DNA of 60,000 bases. Source: Cryptomeria japonica (taxonomy: Eukaryota > Streptophyta > Pinopsida > Cupressales > Cupressaceae). The translations under genes were made by a program, and so were the position numbers. The stretch is taken from the NCBI RefSeq assembly GCF_030272615.1, contig NC_081405.1, positions 20,725,047 through 20,785,046 of the forward strand, written 5' to 3'. The notes below the pieces were generated by a model. It saw nothing but the letters and a program-made list of their open reading frames with translations. It searched no databases and was not told where the DNA came from. Below, piece after piece: positions 57,077-60,000 of this stretch; positions within the stretch are counted from its first letter, which is position 1, and the number at the start of each line of letters is the position of its first letter.

Positions 57077-57878
57077 TGATGCAGCCATAATCGGTGAAAC
57101 CCTCAAAAGAGAATTGTCCGGCTTATGCAGTAAGAGCAACACAACGAAAGCAACATGAAAACATAGCAAGATTACATAAACAAATCAAATAATGGCTTTA
57201 GAACTTCCGACAACCATCCTTCTATCATCATATAATCATCAAAGAACATTCAGTAGTTAACCGGTTACATGCAGGCTATCAGCAGATACAATCCAACCGG
57301 GACTCTAAGAATCAACCTGATCACTGAATGCGAATCTCAATTCTACTTCCTCTACCCCTACAAATGATTACATAAGAAAATATGTATACCCACTAGAATA
57401 TATCCGGGTCGGCCTCATAAGATTACATTTACGAATGCATGAAAATGAAACATGCCTAATAATTAAAGAAATCTTTTCGAAAAATAACAACCAAGAGGTG
57501 CAGTTTAGTAGGAAGGCCGACCACACACCAAAGAACATCAAACCAAACCCATAATAGATCCACATATCAAGAATCGCGTCGGTGATGAAGGAAAACCAAC
57601 CGATAAGAACAAGAACTGTCCCAGAACCCAGAAACAGTCAATCGGAAGCGATAACTGGCCGGAAAAGAACCCAAATGAATTGGAAATCTGGAATTAAGCA
57701 CATGAACCAGCCTAGAAACCAAAAAATAAGATCTACCATGAAAAGCAAGAAACTATCGGTACCAACCGGTAAGAACACAAAAAATTGCACAATGAACTAA
57801 ACAAGAACAAAACTGAAAGGAAATATTTTTGGTTGATCCAAGATTGCTCATCGACCGGGGATGCTCCTGCTTTAGACA
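57077..57878 (-). repeat. 3' LTR of gypsy element F
   Basis: About 802 bases, from TGATGCAGCC to GCTTTAGACA; on the minus strand it starts TGTCTAAAGCAGGAGC. The right edge is inferred from the TG start and from similarity to 1-701. ACCGGTT words are frequent in it. Confidence 0.82.
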
Positions 57879-57899
57879 ACCCAGGTAGAAAAAGATGTT

Positions 57900-58447
57900 A
57901 CATGAGAGGCAACTCATGAACATCTAAAAAGATTCAGAATAAAGACCCCATGCTCATTTATGATCCAAACATCTTTCTTATCTGTCAATCTTTGCTTTAG
58001 CTCCTCTAGTGCCTCAACCGACTTCTCTAGCCTCTGACCCTCTTTGTTTCTCTTCCTTTGCTTCAGATCTGCACATTGTCTCTGTTTATTGCTCTCTTTC
58101 TTCTGCAACTCTAATTTATTTATGCCACAAGACCTCATCTAGTTTGTCACCATAAGCTCTTTGTCATCCAGTTCCATTTGTCCATCAGATTTATCTATCA
58201 GATCCTTCTATAAACTCATGTCACCCTCTGGTATAACCTTTGCAACCGGTTCTATCAGATCTTTCTTCAAATCACCTTCCGGTATAACCCCTGCCACCAG
58301 TTTCTCAGTACTACAACTTTTCTTAGGACTCAGATTCTTCACCTCCTTCTCTTTCTCCTTCAAAGAAATCAATGTGAACTTATGCCCATCCTTCTCAATA
58401 GTGACTAGGTTTATTCTACAGTAATAAATAGCTCCTCTATCAAACTA
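57900..58447 (-). pseudogene. C-terminal remnant after protease in F
   Basis: Minus-strand frames after the protease give a hydrophilic protein end: two short repeats reading VIPEGD (near 58285 and 58225), DKSDGQMELDDKELMVTN and, at 57914-58138, LQKKESNKQRQCADLKQRKR with SVEALEELKQRL, probably a coiled coil. In full-length relatives RT would follow the protease here, so this region either derives from the spacer of a larger element or was acquired. I could not assign it. Confidence 0.5.
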
Positions 58448-58735
58448 TCAAGGTTTTCCCAACAAGACATGACAAACACTCATAGACACAACATCACACA
58501 AAAACTCATCCCTGAAAGGCCCAATATTAAAATTCACCAAACACTGTTCCTTTATCTCTATATTTTGATCATCGTGCAACCAACTTACCTCATAAGGACA
58601 AGGACGCTCAAGCCTCTTCAATCCAAGCTTCACAACCATCTCCTCAGATACTAAATTGTTAGTACTTCCACTATCTACAATAACCTTGCAACACTTACCA
58701 CCTGATTTACACACAGTCTGGAAAAGACTCTTCCT
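58448..58735 (-). pseudogene. Retropepsin-like protease of F
   Basis: CKVIVDSGSTNNLVSEEMVV (about residues 9-28) holds the active site D-S-G, followed by HPCPYEVSW-like CPYEVSWLHDDQNIEIKEQC, FNIGPFRDEFLCDV and CHVLLGKPW, a typical plant gypsy protease. Upstream LFQTVCK is visible. This stretch is intact. It should process Gag; in pol-containing relatives RT follows it. Confidence 0.9.
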
Positions 58736-58759
58736 CTAAGTAGATCAGGTATCCTTTCT

Positions 58760-59790
58760 TCTGAACATAAGGGATTCTGCTTGCTCTGGTGCATAGTCAG
58801 ATCTGGTACCTTCACCTTCTAGTTCCTCATTCGCCACACAACTTCTTTCCATTCATTTCTTACATTCATAGAATCTATGTCTGGTTTCTCCACACTTGTA
58901 ACATTTGCCAAGAAATTCTCTATCGGTACTGCTACTGCCTTTCCTCTATATCTTATGTTCCGATTCTTTACTCCACTTAGGTTTTGATTCATCTTCCTCA
59001 ACCAGTTTCTTCATATTGTCACTTATGTTCTTTGAATTTCTCCTTCCCTCTATTCAGTTGTCTTCTTCTCATCTTCTCCTCAGCCTTCAAAGCATACTGG
59101 TAAGCTTCTTCAACTGTGGAAACCCTCAACATACTCATCTCATCTTGAATGTTAAAAGCAAGTCCATTATGTACCTCACCACCTTTTCTCTGTCCATCTC
59201 TCTATGTCCAGATCTAATCACCACCTTGTAGAGTTCCTCAGATATTCCTTCACAGTCATGTTTCTCTGTTTCGGGTTCTACAACTACTTGAACAACTCCA
59301 ATTTATAGTCTCTCGATATGAACTTGGCCTTCAATATTGCAACCATTTGTCTCCATCGAGTGATATTCAATTCACCATTCTCTACTCTATCTTTATGCAA
59401 TTCCTTCCACCATAGGGAAGCATGCCCTTTTCACTTAATCTATGCCAACCGTTCTCTCTGTGGGTCATTGACATCCTCAAACTCAAAGTAGTCCTCCAAC
59501 TCTCTGATCCAATCAATCAGATCCTTCGGGTTTAGTGTTCCAAAAAAGTTGGAAACTTCAACTTTATGAATTATACTTGCTTGCACCACTGCTCTTAGGA
59601 ATATTTCCTCTCTTTCATCTTCTAGTCCTTTAGCTTCCTCAAGATCTTCACCGGCCTCTTCATATTCATCCTTCGATTCAGAGTTTCTCCACAAACTAGC
59701 CAAAGCGTTTCAGATTTCGTTCCTCACTTCATTCTTGAAGTCTTCCATCATCTTCTCTACCCTTTGGGGGTTTGTCCTCCTTGGTGGCAT
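58760..59790 (-). pseudogene. Gag of gypsy element F
   Basis: The likely start is ATG 59790 (MPPRRTNPQRVEKMMEDFKN). Conserved parts are FFGTLNPKDLIDWIRELEDY and FEFEDVNDPQRERLA (59440-59550), then WWKEL- and RWRQMVAILKAKF-like sense, HREMDREKVVRYIMDL (near 59190) and a zinc knuckle CYKCGETRHRFYEC at 58862-58903. A TGA near 59708 (CGA to TGA), several TAGs and at least one frameshift break it. It packages element RNA. Confidence 0.87.
58862..58903 (-). other. Zinc knuckle of F Gag
   Basis: The minus strand encodes CYKCGETRHRFYEC, a canonical C-x2-C-x4-H-x4-C nucleocapsid motif. It lies in a different frame from the long open stretch at 58819-59001. Confidence 0.88.
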
Positions 59791-59966
59791 CTCCTCTTCC
59801 ACTCTGGTGAACTGCCTCAACTCAGCAATCTGACTACTAGTTTCAATTGCCTCCCCTTGGCAATATATTAAACACTCATGCAGTCTGCCTCCAATCGGCG
59901 ATCTATCCACCCAAAGGAATGTCTCAATGTTTGCAAACAATTCTTCCACTAGCCAGTCCATAACAA

Positions 59967-59978
59967 ACTTTGATACCA
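59967..59978 (-). other. Primer binding site of gypsy element F
   Basis: The minus strand reads TGGTATCAAAGT, matching the initiator tRNA 3' end for eight bases and then diverging. It is two bases from the LTR edge at 59981. Confidence 0.82.
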
Positions 59979-59980
59979 CT

Positions 59981-60000
59981 TGATGCAGCCATAACCGGTG
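59981..60000 (-). repeat. 5' LTR of gypsy element F, first 20 bases in window
   Basis: TGATGCAGCCATAACCGGTG matches 57077-57096 except for one base (AATCGG against AACCGG). The rest lies beyond the window. Confidence 0.88.

Larger units (their letters stand above)
57077..60000 (-). mobile_element. Gypsy element F, minus strand, gag-protease only (partial)
   Basis: The left LTR starts TGATGCAGCC at 57077, and the same start recurs at 59981, two bases beyond a minus-strand primer site (59967-59978). The interior, 57879-59980, is only 2.1 kb: gag, protease and a lysine/glutamate-rich end. There is no RT, RNase H or integrase, so the element is either an internal deletion or a non-autonomous form. 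The right LTR runs out of the window. Confidence 0.88.

Overview
This 60 kb window reads as repeat-rich nuclear DNA of a seed plant. I found no host gene, tRNA, rRNA or CRISPR array. Almost every coding stretch I recognise is gag or pol of an LTR retrotransposon: Ty1/copia of the Sirevirus-like and Tork-like types, and Ty3/gypsy of the Tat type and of a second type with a Met-tRNA primer site. Dense nesting, many solo LTRs and heavily decayed elements fit a very large genome. The style of the gag and accessory proteins made me think of a gymnosperm, but that is inference.

Layout. 1-701 is an LTR piece related to the LTR at 57077. 702-2456 is unassigned. 2457-33772 is a nest: a minus-strand Tat-type LTR (right arm ends at 33772) is split by copia element B (3061-32632, target duplication AATCT). 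The 5' LTR of B is split by a Tat-type solo LTR (X, 3544-11989), itself split by minus-strand copia A (3668 to about 11247). Between gag and pol of B sits copia-like element D (13888-27814, duplication AGATG). The 5' LTR of D is split by Tork-type copia C (14394-20316, duplication TATTT), whose gag is split by a solo LTR (15413-16297, duplication TATCT). D carries another solo LTR (22381-23518, duplication GTGGC).

33773-50808 is the interior of a plus-strand Tat-type gypsy element, E: gag, protease, G-patch, RT, RNase H, second RNase H and integrase. An antisense gene with a plant mobile domain follows, then a polypurine tract and a 3' LTR at 50809. Three solo LTRs interrupt it: 33930-35737 (CTTAT), 42094-43243 (GGTCA) and 47881-49446 (GCATA). 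52240-54213 holds a decayed minus-strand ORF of unknown function, 55220-56098 a copia RT fragment, and 57077-60000 a minus-strand gypsy element (F) with gag and protease but no RT or integrase.

The most unusual items are D, which has no pol but encodes a coiled-coil protein with four CCHC knuckles and a second ORF of about 1,065 codons that I do not recognise; the antisense plant mobile domain gene of E; the pol-less element F; and a strong bias of in-frame stops to former glutamine codons (CAG to TAG), as expected from decay at methylated cytosines. No element looks able to move on its own.
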